Counted from the stretch's first letter, positions 45,591 through 56,962 are shown. The stretch is 64,000 bases of DNA from Serpentinimonas maccroryi (GCF_000828915.1 NZ_AP014569.1:1612001-1676000); one strand, 5' to 3'. Notes: generated by a model not told the origin, from the sequence alone. Program-made: numbers and translations.

Positions 45591-46613
45591 CTACGGGAGG
45601 CCGTCTGGGTGCGCCAGCGCGGCGCGCAGCGCGGCCAGCAGGCTGGACGGGTCGGCGTTCCCATTGCCGGCCAAATCGAAGGCGGTGCCGTGGTCTGGGC
45701 TGGTGCGCAAAAAAGGCAAGCCCAAGGTGGTGTTGATGCCCTGCTCCAGCCCCAGGTACTTGACCGGGATCAGCCCTTGGTCGTGGTACATGGCCAGCAC
45801 CACGTCGAACTCGCCACGGCGTGCGCGCATGTACACGGTGTCGGGGGCAAAGGGGCCTTGGGCGTCAATGCCCTCCGCCTGCGCGGCCGCGATGGCCGGC
45901 GCGATGTGCTCGATCTCTTCGCGCCCAAACAGCCCGCCCTCGCCCGCGTGTGGGTTCAGGCCCGCCACCGCGATGCGGCACCGCGGGCGAGACAGCACCT
46001 GCACAAAATGCCGGTGCGTGAGCTGCAGGGTTTGCAACACCTGCGCGTGGGTCACGGCGTCAATGGCGGCGCGCAAGGGCAGGTGCACGCTCACCAGCAC
46101 GGTGTGCAGCTCGGCGTTGGAGAGCATCATGCGCACCGGCAGCTGCTCCACGGTGCAGCCCACATGCGCCGCCGCCAGCGCCTGCAGCATCTCGGTGTGG
46201 CCGGGGTGGTGGATGCCGGCGGCGTGCCACGCCCCTTTGTGGATGGGGGCGGTGACCAGCGCCGCCGCTTCGCCTTTCAACACCGCCGCCGTAGCCACTT
46301 CGACAGCGCTGGCCGCAGCGCGCCCGGCCGCAGCGCTCACTTGGCCCAAGGGCGGCAGTTCGGCCATGGCTGGCAAGGGCAGCAGCGGCACACAGCGCGG
46401 TGGCAGATCGGCCGCCTGCTGCCAGTGCTCCAGCACGGCCAGCGGCAACAGGCCACCGCTTTGGGCCACAGCGCGGCGCATCACGGCCAAGTCAGCCACC
46501 ACCACGCAGCGGCTGGACCAGCTAGGCTGCAAGCGAAACACCTGAGCGATCAGCTCCGGCCCCACACCGGCCGGGTCGCCCATGCTGATGGCGATGGGGC
46601 GCGGCGCGTTCAT
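45591..46613 (-). CDS. pdxA: 4-hydroxythreonine-4-phosphate dehydrogenase
   Basis: Oxidises 4-phosphohydroxy-L-threonine for pyridoxal phosphate synthesis. The 340-residue protein starts MNAPRPIAISMGDPAGVGPE, with metal-ligand histidines in GHTEML and HAGEGG. It overlaps the stop of the upstream nif3 gene by 4 nt (ATGA). The frame open before 46613 belongs to no known domain. In E. coli pdxA is grouped with ksgA, not found here. Confidence 0.95.
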   Translation of the reverse strand: MNAPRPIAISMGDPAGVGPELIAQVFRLQPSWSSRCVVVADLAVMRRAVAQSGGLLPLAVLEHWQQAADLPPRCVPLLPLPAMAELPPLGQVSAAAGRAAASAVEVATAAVLKGEAAALVTAPIHKGAWHAAGIHHPGHTEMLQALAAAHVGCTVEQLPVRMMLSNAELHTVLVSVHLPLRAAIDAVTHAQVLQTLQLTHRHFVQVLSRPRCRIAVAGLNPHAGEGGLFGREEIEHIAPAIAAAQAEGIDAQGPFAPDTVYMRARRGEFDVVLAMYHDQGLIPVKYLGLEQGINTTLGLPFLRTSPDHGTAFDLAGNGNADPSSLLAALRAALAHPDGLP

Positions 46614-47410
46614 GCCGGGTTGTCGATGTCGATGAACTGGTGCGTCAGGCCCAGCTCGGCCGCCACGGCCGCCCCCAGCGCCGGGGCGCCGTAACGCTCG
46701 GTGGCGTGGTGGCCGCATGCCAGATAGGCCACCCCGCACTCGCGCGCCAGGTGGGTTTGCGGCTCGGACAGTTCGCCGGTGATAAAGGCATCGGCCCCGG
46801 CGGCGATGGCCGCCTCGAAATAACTTTGCGCCCCGCCGCTGCACCACGCAATGCGGCGCAAGGGGCGACCGGGGGCGGCGTCGATGAGCGTCACGGGCCG
46901 CCCCAGTTGCTGCTGCACGTGTGCCGCCAAGGAAAGGGCGTCGGGGCAATCGGTGTGGCCCACAAAGCCCAGATCTTGTTCGCCAAAGCGGCCCCAGCCG
47001 TCGGCCAGGGGGCTAAAGCCCAAGCGCTGCGCCAACTGGGCGTTGTTGCCCAAGCTGGGGTGGGCGTCGAGCGGCAGGTGGTAGGCCAGCAGGCTCACGT
47101 CGTGCGCCAGCAGCAGCGCCAGCCGCTGCTTCATCCAGCCGGTGACGCAGGCGCTTTGGCCGCGCCAAAACAGGCCGTGATGCACCAGAATGGCGTCGGC
47201 CCCGGCCGCGATGGCGCGCTCAATCAACTCGCGGCTGGCCGTAACGCCACTCACCAAATGGCGCACCTGCGCCCGACCCTCGACCTGCAAGCCGTTGGGG
47301 CCGTAGTCTTGAAAGCGCTCGGGTTGCAGCGTGGCGTCGAGGCGCTGCAGCAACACGCTGCGCTCGACGGCCGGTGCAGCGCAAGCGCTGGGAGCTAAAG
47401 ATGTAAGCAT
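46610..47410 (-). CDS. NIF3-like dinuclear metal centre protein
   Basis: A hexameric Nif3/YbgI family protein of 266 residues; family members bind a di-metal centre and a role in GTP cyclohydrolysis or metal handling has been proposed. The ligands lie in VHHGLFWRG and ACGHHATERYG. I took the ATG at 47410; an upstream in-frame start at 47452 adds residues not seen in the family. It overlaps pdxA by 4 nt. Confidence 0.9.
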   Translation of the reverse strand: MLTSLAPSACAAPAVERSVLLQRLDATLQPERFQDYGPNGLQVEGRAQVRHLVSGVTASRELIERAIAAGADAILVHHGLFWRGQSACVTGWMKQRLALLLAHDVSLLAYHLPLDAHPSLGNNAQLAQRLGFSPLADGWGRFGEQDLGFVGHTDCPDALSLAAHVQQQLGRPVTLIDAAPGRPLRRIAWCSGGAQSYFEAAIAAGADAFITGELSEPQTHLARECGVAYLACGHHATERYGAPALGAAVAAELGLTHQFIDIDNPA

Positions 47411-47467
47411 GGCGCAACCCGCTAGGACACACAAGGTGCCCGATTGTCGCACCAGCCGCGCACGGGC

Positions 47468-47653
47468 TTAAGACTGCCCAGACGGGCGGCCCAGCGGGCT
47501 TTGTTTTTGGCGCTGCTTTTCTTCGCGCTCCGACTCGTCCATCTTGGTGACAAAATAGCGGTAAAACCACGCCGCCATGACGATCACACCGACGATGGTG
47601 ACGATGCTAAGCAAACCGTAGGTGGTAGAGAACAGTTCATTCCAAGCCTCCAT
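47468..47653 (-). CDS. DUF3149 small membrane protein
   Basis: A 61-residue single-span membrane protein: MEAWNELFST, a transmembrane helix (about 13-33, LLSIVTIVGVIVMAAWFYRYF), then a charged cytoplasmic tail. AGGAGGGG just before the ATG at 47653 is a very strong ribosome site and fixes the start. The family has unknown function. It stands alone, 57 bp upstream of nif3 on the same strand. Confidence 0.82.
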   Translation of the reverse strand: MEAWNELFSTTYGLLSIVTIVGVIVMAAWFYRYFVTKMDESEREEKQRQKQSPLGRPSGQS

Positions 47654-47762
47654 GACCCCTCCTTTCATGCGGGATTAACAGACAGCTTCGATTGGAAGCC
47701 AGCTCGATCGCCGGCGCCTTGACGCAGGTCAAACTGTACGCAAAAGACAAACCGATTCCAAT

Positions 47763-48926
<1,164 letters not shown>

Positions 48927-48956
48927 CTGCGGCGCTCTAAGTACCGCTCGCTTGGT

Positions 48957-49748
48957 TCAAGTTTTGTCCGCCGCCTCGGGTTCTTCGGGCGCCCGGCTGA
49001 ACCGGCTGAACCAGCTTGCCCCCCAAATGCCCACCTGATACAGCAGGCACATCGGTATGGCCAGCGCCAGTTGCGAGATCACGTCGGGCGGCGTGACGAT
49101 GGCGGCGATGACGAAGGCCAAGACGATGAAGTAGCCGCGAAAATCCTTGAGCTGCTGAATGGTCGCGAGGTTGAAGCGCACCAGCAGCATGACCACCACC
49201 GGCACCTGAAACGCCAGCCCAAAGGCCAAGTAGAGCGACAAAATCGCCTGCACGTAGGAGGCGATGTCGGGCGTGGCGGCGACGCTGTCCGGGGTGAAGC
49301 CCTGGATGAAAAAGAACATCTGGTCGAGCACAAAAAACTGCACGAACGCGATGCCCACGTAGGCCAGCATGCTGCCGATGAAGATCAGCGGCAGGGCAAA
49401 GCGCTTTTCGTGGCTGTACAAACCCGGAGCCACAAAGGCCCACATCTGGTACATGAGCCAAGGCAAGGCGACGATCATGGCCGACATCAACAACACCTTG
49501 AGCGGCACAAAGAACGGGCTGAAGACGCCGACGGCGATCAGCTTGGCGTCGGGCGGCATGTGGTTGCGGATGGGAACGGCGATGAAGTCGATCAAGCCAC
49601 CCGGTCCGGGCCAGATCGCCAGCCCGATGGCACACAGCACCACGCCGGCCAAGCCGTAGAGGATGCGGTCGCGCAACTCGACCAGGTGCTGCACGAAGGG
49701 TTGCTCGGTGCCGGCGAGCTCATCGGCCTTGGGTGTGGGGTCTGCCAT
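48957..49748 (-). CDS. tatC: Sec-independent protein translocase TatC
   Basis: The 263-residue receptor subunit of the twin-arginine pathway, binding the signal peptide. Six hydrophobic helices are visible, with the N-terminal FVQHLVELRDRI that recognises the RR motif and the conserved FELVPKR-like FSPFFVPLKV segment. Longer open frame before 49748 is unrelated. It is last of tatABC, 17 bp after tatB. Confidence 0.97.
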   Translation of the reverse strand: MADPTPKADELAGTEQPFVQHLVELRDRILYGLAGVVLCAIGLAIWPGPGGLIDFIAVPIRNHMPPDAKLIAVGVFSPFFVPLKVLLMSAMIVALPWLMYQMWAFVAPGLYSHEKRFALPLIFIGSMLAYVGIAFVQFFVLDQMFFFIQGFTPDSVAATPDIASYVQAILSLYLAFGLAFQVPVVVMLLVRFNLATIQQLKDFRGYFIVLAFVIAAIVTPPDVISQLALAIPMCLLYQVGIWGASWFSRFSRAPEEPEAADKT

Positions 49749-49765
49749 GGGGTGCTCGAGTGGGA

Positions 49766-50296
49766 TCAACGCGAGGGCGTCATGGCGCTGGGGGCGACTG
49801 GGTAGGTTTTGGGCCGGTGGCGCGCCACCCGCGCCGCGCCCGACTGCACGAAGCTGCGCTGGCCGGTGCGCGCCTTGTACCACTTGGGCACCGCTTGCTG
49901 GCGCAACCTGAAGCTCTTTTTGGGGCGCGAAAACGGCGGATAGACCGAGTGCCCGAGCGAGTAAGCGGTGTGGGGGTCGATGCGCGGCGTGGTCTCGGAT
50001 GCTTCAGGCGCACCGGAGCCCTCGAGCCCCGCCGTGGCCTCCATCCAATCTTTCTCGAAGCTGCCGACGCCGGATTGCACCTCGCGCGCCGCACCCTCGA
50101 CCGATTCTTTCATTTTTTTCAGCTCTTCGAGGTCCATCGAGCGGTTGACCTCGGCCTTGACATCAGCCACGTAGCGCTGCGCCTTGCCCAGCAGGGTGCC
50201 CACGGTGCGCGCCACGCGGGGCAGCTTTTCGGGCCCGATGACCACCAACGCCACGACCGCAATCAGGGCGAGCTCTGAAATTCCAAAATCCAGCAT
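49766..50296 (-). CDS. tatB: Sec-independent protein translocase TatB
   Basis: A 176-residue subunit with an N-terminal membrane helix ([28 protein letters not shown]), then an amphipathic helix and a long disordered C-terminus. The E at residue 8 and the GPEKLP turn are typical of TatB rather than TatA. It forms the receptor with TatC. It is 59 bp after tatA. Confidence 0.95.
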   Translation of the reverse strand: MLDFGISELALIAVVALVVIGPEKLPRVARTVGTLLGKAQRYVADVKAEVNRSMDLEELKKMKESVEGAAREVQSGVGSFEKDWMEATAGLEGSGAPEASETTPRIDPHTAYSLGHSVYPPFSRPKKSFRLRQQAVPKWYKARTGQRSFVQSGAARVARHRPKTYPVAPSAMTPSR

Positions 50297-50355
50297 GCAG
50301 GGCTTTCAGTGCAGCCGGCCGCAGCCCCAAGCCGACGGCAGGCGCGGCGCTTTGA

Positions 50356-50622
50356 TCAAAGCTTGGTCTTGGCTTCGACGTCGATGGTGTTTTTGTCGGT
50401 TGCAGCCGGGGCCTGCCCGACCTGCGCAGTGGTCGTCGAGGCGGCAGCGCCTGCCCCGTCTTCGGAGGCCGGCCCATCCGCCTGCTGCTGCTTCATGCCA
50501 TCCTTGAAGCCTTTGACGGCCCCACCGAGGTCGGAACCGATGTTTTTGAGCTTTTTGGTGCCAAACACCAAGATCACCACCAGCAAAACGATCAGCCAGT
50601 GCCAAATCGACAAGGTACCCAT
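50356..50622 (-). CDS. tatA: Sec-independent protein translocase TatA
   Basis: An 88-residue pore-forming subunit: [25 protein letters not shown], an amphipathic helix (about 22-44) and a disordered Ala/Thr-rich tail. The FG between the helices is typical. The start at 50622 is used; an earlier in-frame codon at 50646 is not conserved. It is followed by tatB and tatC. Confidence 0.96.
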   Translation of the reverse strand: MGTLSIWHWLIVLLVVILVFGTKKLKNIGSDLGGAVKGFKDGMKQQQADGPASEDGAGAAASTTTAQVGQAPAATDKNTIDVEAKTKL

Positions 50623-50800
50623 AGCAAACTCCTGCGTCGGGGCCAAAAAATGCCCCGGATTTGATTGATTAGAAGGCCGGCCGATGGTTCACCACCGGCC
50701 CAAACGGCTATTGTCGCCGATCGGGGGCGACCAAGCCCAGACCACAAGGTCACACGGTGTAAATCTTAGCTGAATGCGCTGACGGTCGGAGCCCTGCTGC

Positions 50801-51160
50801 TCAACCCTTGCGCCAAGGGCGCGGCCCACCCATGACGTGCACGTGCAGGTGCTGCACCTCTTGCCCGCCCTCAGCGCCGTTGTTGCAGACAATGCGAAAG
50901 CCGCCTTCGGGCCAGGGGCGGCAGCCTTGCTCGAGCGCCAGCTTGGGGGCCAGACACATGATTCTGCCCATCAGGCGCTCGTGCTCGGGCCCGAGCTGGG
51001 CCATGGATGGCAGGTGCAGCTTGGGCACGATCAAGAAGTGCACCGGGGCCCAGGGGTGGATGTCGTGGAAGGCGTACAGGTCGTCGTCTTCATAGACCTT
51101 GCGGCTGGGGATCTGGCCGGCGATGATTTTGCAAAAAAGGCAGTTGGGGTCGTGGCTCAT
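50801..51160 (-). CDS. hinT: HIT family nucleotide-binding protein
   Basis: A 119-residue purine nucleoside phosphoramidate hydrolase. It has the HIT motif HLHVHV (104-109) and a Cys pair CLFC near the N-terminus (7/10) that may bind zinc. ATG at 51160. The hisI-hisE-hinT-tatABC neighbourhood is typical of betaproteobacteria. Its native substrate is not known. Confidence 0.94.
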   Translation of the reverse strand: MSHDPNCLFCKIIAGQIPSRKVYEDDDLYAFHDIHPWAPVHFLIVPKLHLPSMAQLGPEHERLMGRIMCLAPKLALEQGCRPWPEGGFRIVCNNGAEGGQEVQHLHVHVMGGPRPWRKG

Positions 51161-51191
51161 GGGGCTTGGGTGCAAAGGTGGGGCGTAGGCT

Positions 51192-51566
51192 TCAAAGCGG
51201 CAACGGTTTGCGGTCGTTCCAGTATAAAAGCCCTTTGACCAGCCGGTAAATAACCCAGACGGTGGCCACAAACAGGATGGCAAAACCCACCAACAACACC
51301 ATCGTCAAAGCACCCAGCACGAACCAGAACAGGCCCCACCAGAAGGTGCGGATTTGCCAGCGGAAGTGGCTCTCGTACAGGGTGCCAAAGGTGTCTTCGC
51401 GCTTGACGTAGTTGATGACGATGGCGATGATCGCCGTCACCCCCAGCAACCACGACAGGGCGTAGAGGACGTAGATGATGAGCGTGAGCTGGCGCAGGCT
51501 GGCGAGCTCGTCTGGGGTTTTGCCGCCTGGGTGGCCGCTGGTTTCCAGACCAAAGGTGTCGTTCAA
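51192..51566 (-). CDS. DUF4870 family membrane protein
   Basis: A 124-residue protein with three membrane segments ([44 protein letters not shown], and a continuation to about 110). The start is a TTG at 51566 that overlaps the hisE stop (TTGA), with GGGGAAG upstream. The family assignment is from length and pattern. It lies between hisE and hinT and so is translated with them. Confidence 0.8.
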   Translation of the reverse strand: MNDTFGLETSGHPGGKTPDELASLRQLTLIIYVLYALSWLLGVTAIIAIVINYVKREDTFGTLYESHFRWQIRTFWWGLFWFVLGALTMVLLVGFAILFVATVWVIYRLVKGLLYWNDRKPLPL

Positions 51567-51994
51567 GCGGCTTCCCCTTCTTGCTGGCGTGCATCCTGCT
51601 GGCGCTGCTGCAGCTTGCGCAGCGCCTTTTCTTCTAGGCCGCTCAGGCCCTCGCGGCGCACCAGCTCGGCCGTCACATCGGCGGGTGAGAGGCCGAAATG
51701 CGCCAGCGCGATCAGGCTGTGAAACCACAGATCGGCCATTTCACCCACCAGCGCCTGCGCGCTGCCGTGGCCGTGCTGCAAGTCTTTGGCGGCCATGAGG
51801 GTTTCGCCGGCTTCTTCGGCGATTTTTTTCAAAATCGCATCCGGCCCCTGGTGCAGCAGGCGCGCCACGTAGCTGCGCGCCGGGTCGCCGCCGTGCGCGG
51901 GCTTGCGGGTCTCGATCAGGGCGGCCAAGCGCAGCAAGGTGTCGTCGGCGCCGGGGGCGGGGACTGGGCTTGGGTCGGCGAGGGCTGTGCTCAT
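51563..51994 (-). CDS. hisE: Phosphoribosyl-ATP pyrophosphatase
   Basis: The second step of histidine synthesis, hydrolysing PR-ATP to PR-AMP. The 143-residue protein has the MazG-like core with [16 protein letters not shown] and [13 protein letters not shown], carrying the metal-binding acids. An N-terminal extension of about 18 residues is variable. It is separate from hisI, as in other betaproteobacteria, and 20 bp after it. Its stop overlaps the DUF4870 start. Confidence 0.95.
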   Translation of the reverse strand: MSTALADPSPVPAPGADDTLLRLAALIETRKPAHGGDPARSYVARLLHQGPDAILKKIAEEAGETLMAAKDLQHGHGSAQALVGEMADLWFHSLIALAHFGLSPADVTAELVRREGLSGLEEKALRKLQQRQQDARQQEGEAA

Positions 51995-52014
51995 TTTTTC
52001 ATGTTTTCGTGTTG

Positions 52015-52452
52015 TTAGCGGTAGATCGATTCGGGGTCTTTGAGCACCGGCTCCACCGTCAGCCAGCGCCCACCACCGCCCTGCCCGCCCGGCCCCGCGG
52101 GCTCTGGTGGCTCAGCCGCTTGCCAGCGCAGATAAAAACAACTGTGGCGGCCGGTGTGGCAAGCGATGCCGGGCTCGTGCCCGAGCTGGGTGACTTTGAG
52201 CAGCAGCACGTCGGCGTCGCAGTCGAGCCGGATTTCGTGCACTTGCTGCACGTGGCCCGATTCCTCGCCTTTGTACCAGAGTTTGCCGCGCGAGCGGCTG
52301 TAATACACGGCGCGCCCCAAGGCCGCGGTTTGCGCCAGCGCCTCGCGGTTCATCCAAGCCAGCATCAGCACGTCGCCGCTGCTGGCCTCTTGGGCAATCA
52401 CCGGCACCAGCCCGTGGGCGTCCCAGCGCACGGCGTCGAGCCAATCGGTCAT
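52015..52452 (-). CDS. hisI: Phosphoribosyl-AMP cyclohydrolase
   Basis: The third step of histidine synthesis, opening the purine ring of PR-AMP. The 145-residue protein has the zinc and magnesium ligands [10 protein letters not shown] and [11 protein letters not shown] glycine-rich segment ([11 protein letters not shown]) near the end is unusual. The ATG at 52452 is chosen. It is divergent from nrdA with 270 bp between starts. Confidence 0.95.
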   Translation of the reverse strand: MTDWLDAVRWDAHGLVPVIAQEASSGDVLMLAWMNREALAQTAALGRAVYYSRSRGKLWYKGEESGHVQQVHEIRLDCDADVLLLKVTQLGHEPGIACHTGRHSCFYLRWQAAEPPEPAGPGGQGGGGRWLTVEPVLKDPESIYR

Positions 52453-52609
52453 ATACGCAAATCTCCGTTTCAAGGGGCCGCAGCCACGGTGGCGGGGGCG
52501 GCCGTGGCCCATTTTGGCACAGCCCGAGGAATCGGTGTTTTCCCTTGCCTGCGGCGCCAAAAACCACAAGATTGTGGGCTTGGGTGACCGATCCCCGAAT
52601 TTCGCCGCT

Positions 52610-52664
52610 ACACTAGCGCTAGTGTTTGGCTTGGCAGCAAACCACTACAGGTAGTGGCCACTAC
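52610..52664 (+). promoter_or_regulatory. Two NrdR-like boxes upstream of nrdA
   Basis: ACACTAGCGCTAGTGT at 52610-52625 is a perfect palindrome and CCACTACAGGTAGTGG at 52642-52657 is a second; centres are 32 bp apart, about three helical turns. The ACAC-GTGT ends and spacing fit the NrdR consensus. A further overlapping palindrome GTAGTGGCCACTAC (52651-52664) shares the right half of box two. They are 60-115 bp before the nrdA start. Confidence 0.82.
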
Positions 52665-52722
52665 GCACCCAAGCACAGCCAGCCGCACGGCTGCACCCAT
52701 TGCGCACCCACAAGGAACACCC

Positions 52723-55653
52723 ATGTCCATTGCCCCTTTTGCTGCATCCATCGAGCGCCCCCATGTCGCCGCCCCCGAGGCCGCCCGCGAACCCCTAGGC
52801 ACCAGCCTGCCGCACTACCAGATCATCCGCCGCAACGGTTCCGTCGTTCCTTTTGAGCCGAGCAAGATCGCGGTGGCACTGATGAAAGCCTTTTTGGCGG
52901 TGCGCGGGGCCCACGGCGCCGCCTCGGCCAGCGTGCGCGAGGACGTAGAGCAGCTCACCCAGGCCGTGGTGCGGGCGCTGCTGCGTTCGCGTCCGGCCGG
53001 CGGCACCTTTCACATCGAAGACGTGCAAGACCAGGTGGAGCTGGGGCTGATGCGCGCCGGTCAGCACGAAGTGGCGCGGGCTTATGTGCTCTACCGCGAG
53101 CGCCGCGCCCAAGAGCGTGCCGCCAAACAAGCCAGCGCCGCGCCAGCGGCCCCGGTGCTGAACGTGAGCATCGGCGGCCAGCGCCAGCCGCTCGACTTGG
53201 AGCGCTTGCGCACCCTGGTGGCCAACGCCTGCGCCGGGCTGGGCGAGGCGGTGCGGCCCGAGCCGATCGTGGCCGAAACGCTGCGCAACCTCTACGACGG
53301 CGTGCCGCTGGACGAGGTCTATAAAGCCACCATTCTGGCGGCGCGCACGCGCATCGAGTCCGACCCCGACTACACCTACGCCACCGCGCGGCTGCTGCTG
53401 CACACCATCGCCCTCGAGGTGCTGGGGCAGGATTTGACGCAATCCGAACTGGCCAGCCACTACCCCGACGCCTTCCCAGCTTGCATCCGGCTGGGGGTGC
53501 AGGCCGAGCTGCTCAACCCCGATCTGCTGCAATTCGATCTGGCGCGGCTGGCGGCGGCGCTCAAGCCCGAACGCGACCTGCAGTTTGACTACCTGGGCCT
53601 GCAAACCCTGTACGACCGCTACTTTTTGCACCAACACAAGCGCCGCATCGAGCTGCCGCAGGTGTTTTTTATGCGCGTGGCCATGGGGCTGGCGCTGAAC
53701 GAAATCGAGCGCGAGGCGCGGGCGATCGAGTTCTACGAGGTGCTGTCGCGCTTTGACTTTATGAGCAGCACGCCAACGCTGTTCAACAGCGGCACCCGGC
53801 GCTCGCAACTGTCGAGCTGCTACCTGAGCACGGTGCCCGACGATCTCGAGGGCATCTTTGATGCAATCAAGGAAAACGCGCTGCTGTCCAAGTTTGCCGG
53901 TGGGCTGGGCAACGACTGGACGCGTGTGCGCGCCATGGGCAGCCACATCAAGGGCACCAATGGCGAATCGCAAGGGGTGGTGCCGTTTTTGAAAGTGGTC
54001 AACGACACCGCCGTGGCCGTGAACCAAGGCGGCAAGCGCAAGGGGGCGGTCTGCACCTACCTCGAGACCTGGCACCTAGACATCGAGGAGTTTCTGGAGC
54101 TGCGCAAAAACACCGGCGACGACCGGCGCCGCACGCACGACATGAACACCGCCAACTGGATACCCGATCTGTTCATGAAACGGGTGCTGGAAAAGGGCGA
54201 CTGGAGCCTGTTTTCGCCCCACAGCGTGCCCGATCTGCACGAGCTGGTGGGCCCGGCCTTTGAGCGCGCCTACCTGGCCTATGAGGAAAAAGCCGCGCGC
54301 GGCGAGATCACGCCCTACAAAAAGCTGCCCGCCACCGACCTGTGGCGCAAGATGCTGTCGATGCTGTTCGAGACCGGGCACCCCTGGATCACCTTCAAAG
54401 ACCCATGCAACCTGCGCAGCCCGCAGCAGCATGTGGGCGTGGTGCATTCGTCCAACCTGTGCACCGAAATCACGCTCAACACCAGCGACAGCGAAATCGC
54501 GGTCTGCAACCTCGGCTCGGTCAACCTGGCGCAACACCTCAAAGACGCCGCCGATGGCTCGGGTGCCCGGGTGCTCGACCACGACAAGCTGCGCCGCACC
54601 GTGGCCACCGCCATGCGCATGCTCGACAACGTGATCGACATCAACTACTACGCGGTGAAAAAAGCGCGCGACTCCAACCTGCGCCACCGCCCGGTTGGGC
54701 TGGGAATCATGGGCTTTCAAGACGCGCTCTACCAGATGCGCACGCCCTACGCCAGCCCAGCGGCGCTGGCCTTTGCCGACCAGAGCATGGAAGCCGTCTG
54801 CTACCACGCCTACTGGGCCAGCAGCGATTTGGCGGCCGAGCGCGGGCGCTATTCGAGCTACCAAGGCTCGCTGTGGCAGCGCGGCGTGCTGCCGCTGGAC
54901 TCGCTCGAGCTGCTGGCGCAGGCACGCGGTGGCTACCTCGAAGTCGATCGCAGCCAGACGCTGGACTGGGACGCGCTGCGCGCCAAAATCGCCCGAGACG
55001 GCATGCGCAACGCCAACTGCGTGGCCATCGCCCCCACGGCCACGATCTCCAACATCGTCGGCGTCGATGCCTCGATCGAGCCCTGCTTTGGCAACCTGTC
55101 GGTCAAGAGCAACCTCTCGGGCGAGTTCACCATCGTCAACAGCTACCTGGTGCGCGACCTCAAGCGCCTCGGGCTCTGGGACGAGGTGATGCTGCTCGAC
55201 CTGAAGCACTTCGATGGTTCGCTGCAGGCCATCGACCGGGTGCCGGCCGAACTCAAAAACCTCTACCGCACCGCCTTTGAAGTGGAGCCGGCGTGGTTGG
55301 TGGAGGCCGCCGCACGGCGCCAGAAGTGGATCGACCAGGCGCAAAGCCTGAACCTCTACATGGCCGGGGCTTCGGGCAAGAAGCTCGACGAGACCTACAA
55401 ACTGGCGTGGCTGCGCGGGCTCAAAACCACCTACTACCTGCGCACCACCAGCGCCACCCAGGCCGAGAAATCGACCGGCCGCGTGGGCCAGCTCAACGCC
55501 GTGTCGAGCGCGGTGTCGATGCAGGCTGCGGGCGCGCACGGCAGCGGCCAAGCCTCCGAGCTGGGTGGCCCAAGCGCCTTGACTGCGGCCGGCCCGGCCA
55601 CCGACGTCAAGTTCTGCGCCATCGACGACCCGGGCTGCGAAGCCTGCCAATGA
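52723..55653 (+). CDS. nrdA: Ribonucleoside-diphosphate reductase alpha subunit (class Ia)
   Basis: A 976-residue large subunit that reduces NDPs to dNDPs. An ATP cone at about 25-110 gives allosteric control. The active site has Cys in SSCYLSTV and NLCTEITL, with NLGSVNL and the C-terminal redox pair CEAC. ATG at 52723 with AAGGA seven bases upstream; an earlier in-frame ATG at 52654 lies inside the regulatory boxes. nrdB follows after 133 bp. Confidence 0.97.
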   Translation: MSIAPFAASIERPHVAAPEAAREPLGTSLPHYQIIRRNGSVVPFEPSKIAVALMKAFLAVRGAHGAASASVREDVEQLTQAVVRALLRSRPAGGTFHIEDVQDQVELGLMRAGQHEVARAYVLYRERRAQERAAKQASAAPAAPVLNVSIGGQRQPLDLERLRTLVANACAGLGEAVRPEPIVAETLRNLYDGVPLDEVYKATILAARTRIESDPDYTYATARLLLHTIALEVLGQDLTQSELASHYPDAFPACIRLGVQAELLNPDLLQFDLARLAAALKPERDLQFDYLGLQTLYDRYFLHQHKRRIELPQVFFMRVAMGLALNEIEREARAIEFYEVLSRFDFMSSTPTLFNSGTRRSQLSSCYLSTVPDDLEGIFDAIKENALLSKFAGGLGNDWTRVRAMGSHIKGTNGESQGVVPFLKVVNDTAVAVNQGGKRKGAVCTYLETWHLDIEEFLELRKNTGDDRRRTHDMNTANWIPDLFMKRVLEKGDWSLFSPHSVPDLHELVGPAFERAYLAYEEKAARGEITPYKKLPATDLWRKMLSMLFETGHPWITFKDPCNLRSPQQHVGVVHSSNLCTEITLNTSDSEIAVCNLGSVNLAQHLKDAADGSGARVLDHDKLRRTVATAMRMLDNVIDINYYAVKKARDSNLRHRPVGLGIMGFQDALYQMRTPYASPAALAFADQSMEAVCYHAYWASSDLAAERGRYSSYQGSLWQRGVLPLDSLELLAQARGGYLEVDRSQTLDWDALRAKIARDGMRNANCVAIAPTATISNIVGVDASIEPCFGNLSVKSNLSGEFTIVNSYLVRDLKRLGLWDEVMLLDLKHFDGSLQAIDRVPAELKNLYRTAFEVEPAWLVEAAARRQKWIDQAQSLNLYMAGASGKKLDETYKLAWLRGLKTTYYLRTTSATQAEKSTGRVGQLNAVSSAVSMQAAGAHGSGQASELGGPSALTAAGPATDVKFCAIDDPGCEACQ

Positions 55654-55738
55654 GGCCGCCCATGCAGCCGCCGATGACAACGCCGATGCCCAGACCCCAC
55701 ACGGCGGCCTCGGTGGTGCACAAAAGCCGCGTTGGCGC

Positions 55739-55766
55739 TTGCTTTTTTCGCTCAACCTTTCATAAT
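55739..55766 (+). promoter_or_regulatory. Possible separate nrdB promoter
   Basis: TTGCTT and CATAAT are separated by 16 bp in the nrdA-nrdB gap, 20 bp before the nrdB ATG. They match the -35 and -10 consensus weakly to moderately. If used, it would allow extra beta-subunit transcription. Confidence 0.35.
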
Positions 55767-55786
55767 CCACCAAACAGGAAAACCCC

Positions 55787-56962
55787 ATGCTGAACTGGGA
55801 CGATCAACCCGAAGTGGCGCTGCAGCCGGTGCCATCCACCCCCATCAAGCCCGCCGTTCTGGCGGCGGCCAAAGCCAGCCTCTATGAAGCGGCGGTAGCC
55901 GCCGTGGCCGCGCAGCCCGCTGCCCCAAGCGAGCGCCCCACGCACCAGCGCATCAACGCCGCCGACAAGCGCATCATCAACGGCCAGACCGACGTCAACC
56001 AACTGGTGCCCTTCAAGTACAAATGGGCTTGGGAAAAGTACCTGGCCTCGTGCGCCAACCACTGGATGCCGCAAGAGGTCAACATGAGCCGCGACATCGC
56101 GCTCTGGAAAGACCCCAAGGGCCTGTCCGAAGACGAGCGCCGCATCATCAAGCGCAACTTGGGCTTTTTTGTCACCGCCGACTCGCTCGCCGCCAACAAC
56201 ATCGTGCTCGGCACCTACCGCCACATCACCGCGCCCGAGTGCCGCCAGTTTTTGCTGCGCCAGGCTTTCGAAGAGGCCATCCACACCCACGCCTACCAGT
56301 ACATCGTCGAAAGCCTGGGGCTGGACGAGGGCGAGATTTTCAACGCCTACCACGAGGTGCCATCGATCCGCGCCAAGGACGAGTTCCTGCTGCCCTACAT
56401 CGACACCATCATGGACCCGGCCTTCAGCACCGGCACGCCCGAGGCCGATCAGAAGCTGCTCAAGAGCTTGATCGTCTTTGCCTGCCTGATGGAGGGGCTG
56501 TTTTTCTACGTCGGTTTTGCCCAGATCCTGTCCATGGGGCGGCAAAACAAGATGACCGGTGCCGCCGAGCAGTACCAGTACATCCTGCGCGACGAATCCA
56601 TGCACTGCAACTTTGGCATCGACCTGATCAACCAGCTCAAGCTGGAAAACCCGCACCTGTGGACGCCGGCCTTCAAGGCCGAGATCAAGGCGCTGTTCGA
56701 GCAAGCGGTGGAGCTCGAGTACCGCTACGCCGAAGACACCATGCCGCGCGGCGTGCTCGGGCTCAACGCCTCGATGTTCAAGGGCTACCTGCGCTACATC
56801 GCGAACCGGCGCGCGACCCAGATCGGACTCGATGCCCTCTACCCCAGCGAAGAAAACCCCTTCCCGTGGATGAGTGAAATGATAGACTTGAAGAAGGAGC
56901 GCAATTTCTTCGAGACGCGCGTGATCGAGTACCAGACGGGCGGCGCCCTGTCGTGGGATTGA
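55787..56962 (+). CDS. nrdB: Ribonucleoside-diphosphate reductase beta subunit
   Basis: A 391-residue subunit holding the di-iron centre and tyrosyl radical. Iron ligands are in the helices with [24 protein letters not shown] and [11 protein letters not shown]; the radical Tyr is probably in HAYQYI. The N-terminal 60 residues are a low-complexity Ala-rich extension. It is 85 bp upstream of a lysine/alanine-rich gene. Confidence 0.96.
   Translation: MLNWDDQPEVALQPVPSTPIKPAVLAAAKASLYEAAVAAVAAQPAAPSERPTHQRINAADKRIINGQTDVNQLVPFKYKWAWEKYLASCANHWMPQEVNMSRDIALWKDPKGLSEDERRIIKRNLGFFVTADSLAANNIVLGTYRHITAPECRQFLLRQAFEEAIHTHAYQYIVESLGLDEGEIFNAYHEVPSIRAKDEFLLPYIDTIMDPAFSTGTPEADQKLLKSLIVFACLMEGLFFYVGFAQILSMGRQNKMTGAAEQYQYILRDESMHCNFGIDLINQLKLENPHLWTPAFKAEIKALFEQAVELEYRYAEDTMPRGVLGLNASMFKGYLRYIANRRATQIGLDALYPSEENPFPWMSEMIDLKKERNFFETRVIEYQTGGALSWD

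Noticed and set aside
52795-55788. Two long frames antisense to nrdA
   Set aside because: They oppose a well-conserved reductase and lack motifs and ribosome sites.
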